From an uncultured Pelagibacteraceae bacterium (GTDB lineage: Bacteria > Pseudomonadota > Alphaproteobacteria > Pelagibacterales > Pelagibacteraceae), in contig CACIDN010000009.1 of NCBI GenBank assembly GCA_902585415.1, forward strand, positions 1 through 37,294: 37,294 bases of DNA. Direction: 5' to 3'. The notes under the pieces were generated by a model. The model was not told where the DNA came from. It worked only from the letters and a program-made list of their open reading frames with translations, and searched no databases. The translations under genes were made by a program, and so were the position numbers. Below are positions 37,293 to 37,294 of this stretch, one piece after another. Position 1 is the stretch's first letter; each line of letters begins with the position of its first letter.

Positions 37293-37294
37293 AT

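Overview
The window is a gene-dense, strongly AT-rich stretch in which neighbouring stops and starts mostly overlap (ATGA, TAATG, 8-nt overlaps) and no gap exceeds about 160 bases. Gene content and order (cytochrome c maturation genes, a TakP-like TRAP transporter, ffh-rpsP-trmD-rplS-leuCDB, a DMSP demethylation cluster, sdhCDAB-mmsA-mdh-sucC) point to a streamlined marine alphaproteobacterium of the SAR11 group (Pelagibacterales). This assignment rests on recognised protein families and gene order, not on a database search.

Layout. 1-3.9 kb: the end of an operon for cytochrome c maturation (ccmE, ccmF, ccmG, ccmH), followed by a PagL-like outer-membrane protein. 3.9-9.8 kb: a block of 2-hydroxy/2-oxo acid enzymes, with two tandem FMN-dependent L-2-hydroxyacid dehydrogenases, a class I aminotransferase, an FAD-linked D-lactate/glycolate-type dehydrogenase and an NAD(P)-dependent D-2-hydroxyacid dehydrogenase. 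9.8-13.1 kb: a complete TRAP transporter whose binding protein has its own strong ribosome binding site and is followed by a clear intrinsic terminator before the two membrane subunits. 13.1-16.3 kb: an amidase, a 58-residue two-helix membrane protein, an EamA transporter and an alpha/beta hydrolase. 16.3-18.0 kb (minus strand): dapF-ftsY. 18.0-24.3 kb: a structured RNA leader, then ffh, rpsP, trmD, rplS, leuC, leuD, leuB. 24.3-29.6 kb: DMSP demethylation genes dmdC, dmdB, an unassigned alpha/beta hydrolase, and dmdA, with overlapping or nearly abutting ends. 29.6-36.6 kb: asd, succinate dehydrogenase, mmsA, malate dehydrogenase and the start of sucC.

The genes suggest a cell that imports a small organic acid, oxidises both stereoisomers of 2-hydroxy acids to the 2-oxo acid, demethylates DMSP for one-carbon units and reduced sulfur, and sends products into the TCA cycle. 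The substrate of the transporter and hydroxyacid block is inferred only.

The last 650 bases are not in a natural arrangement. The plus-strand sucC breaks after codon 87 and continues as the inverted 5' end of sucD followed by the inverted 3' part of sucC. The join has about 8 bases of apparent microhomology. This is the typical form of an amplification chimera (multiple displacement amplification) at a contig end, and should be treated as an artefact unless reads show otherwise. The most interesting biological leads are the ffh leader RNA, the alpha/beta hydrolase inside the DMSP operon, and the duplicated FMN dehydrogenases beside a TakP-like TRAP transporter.
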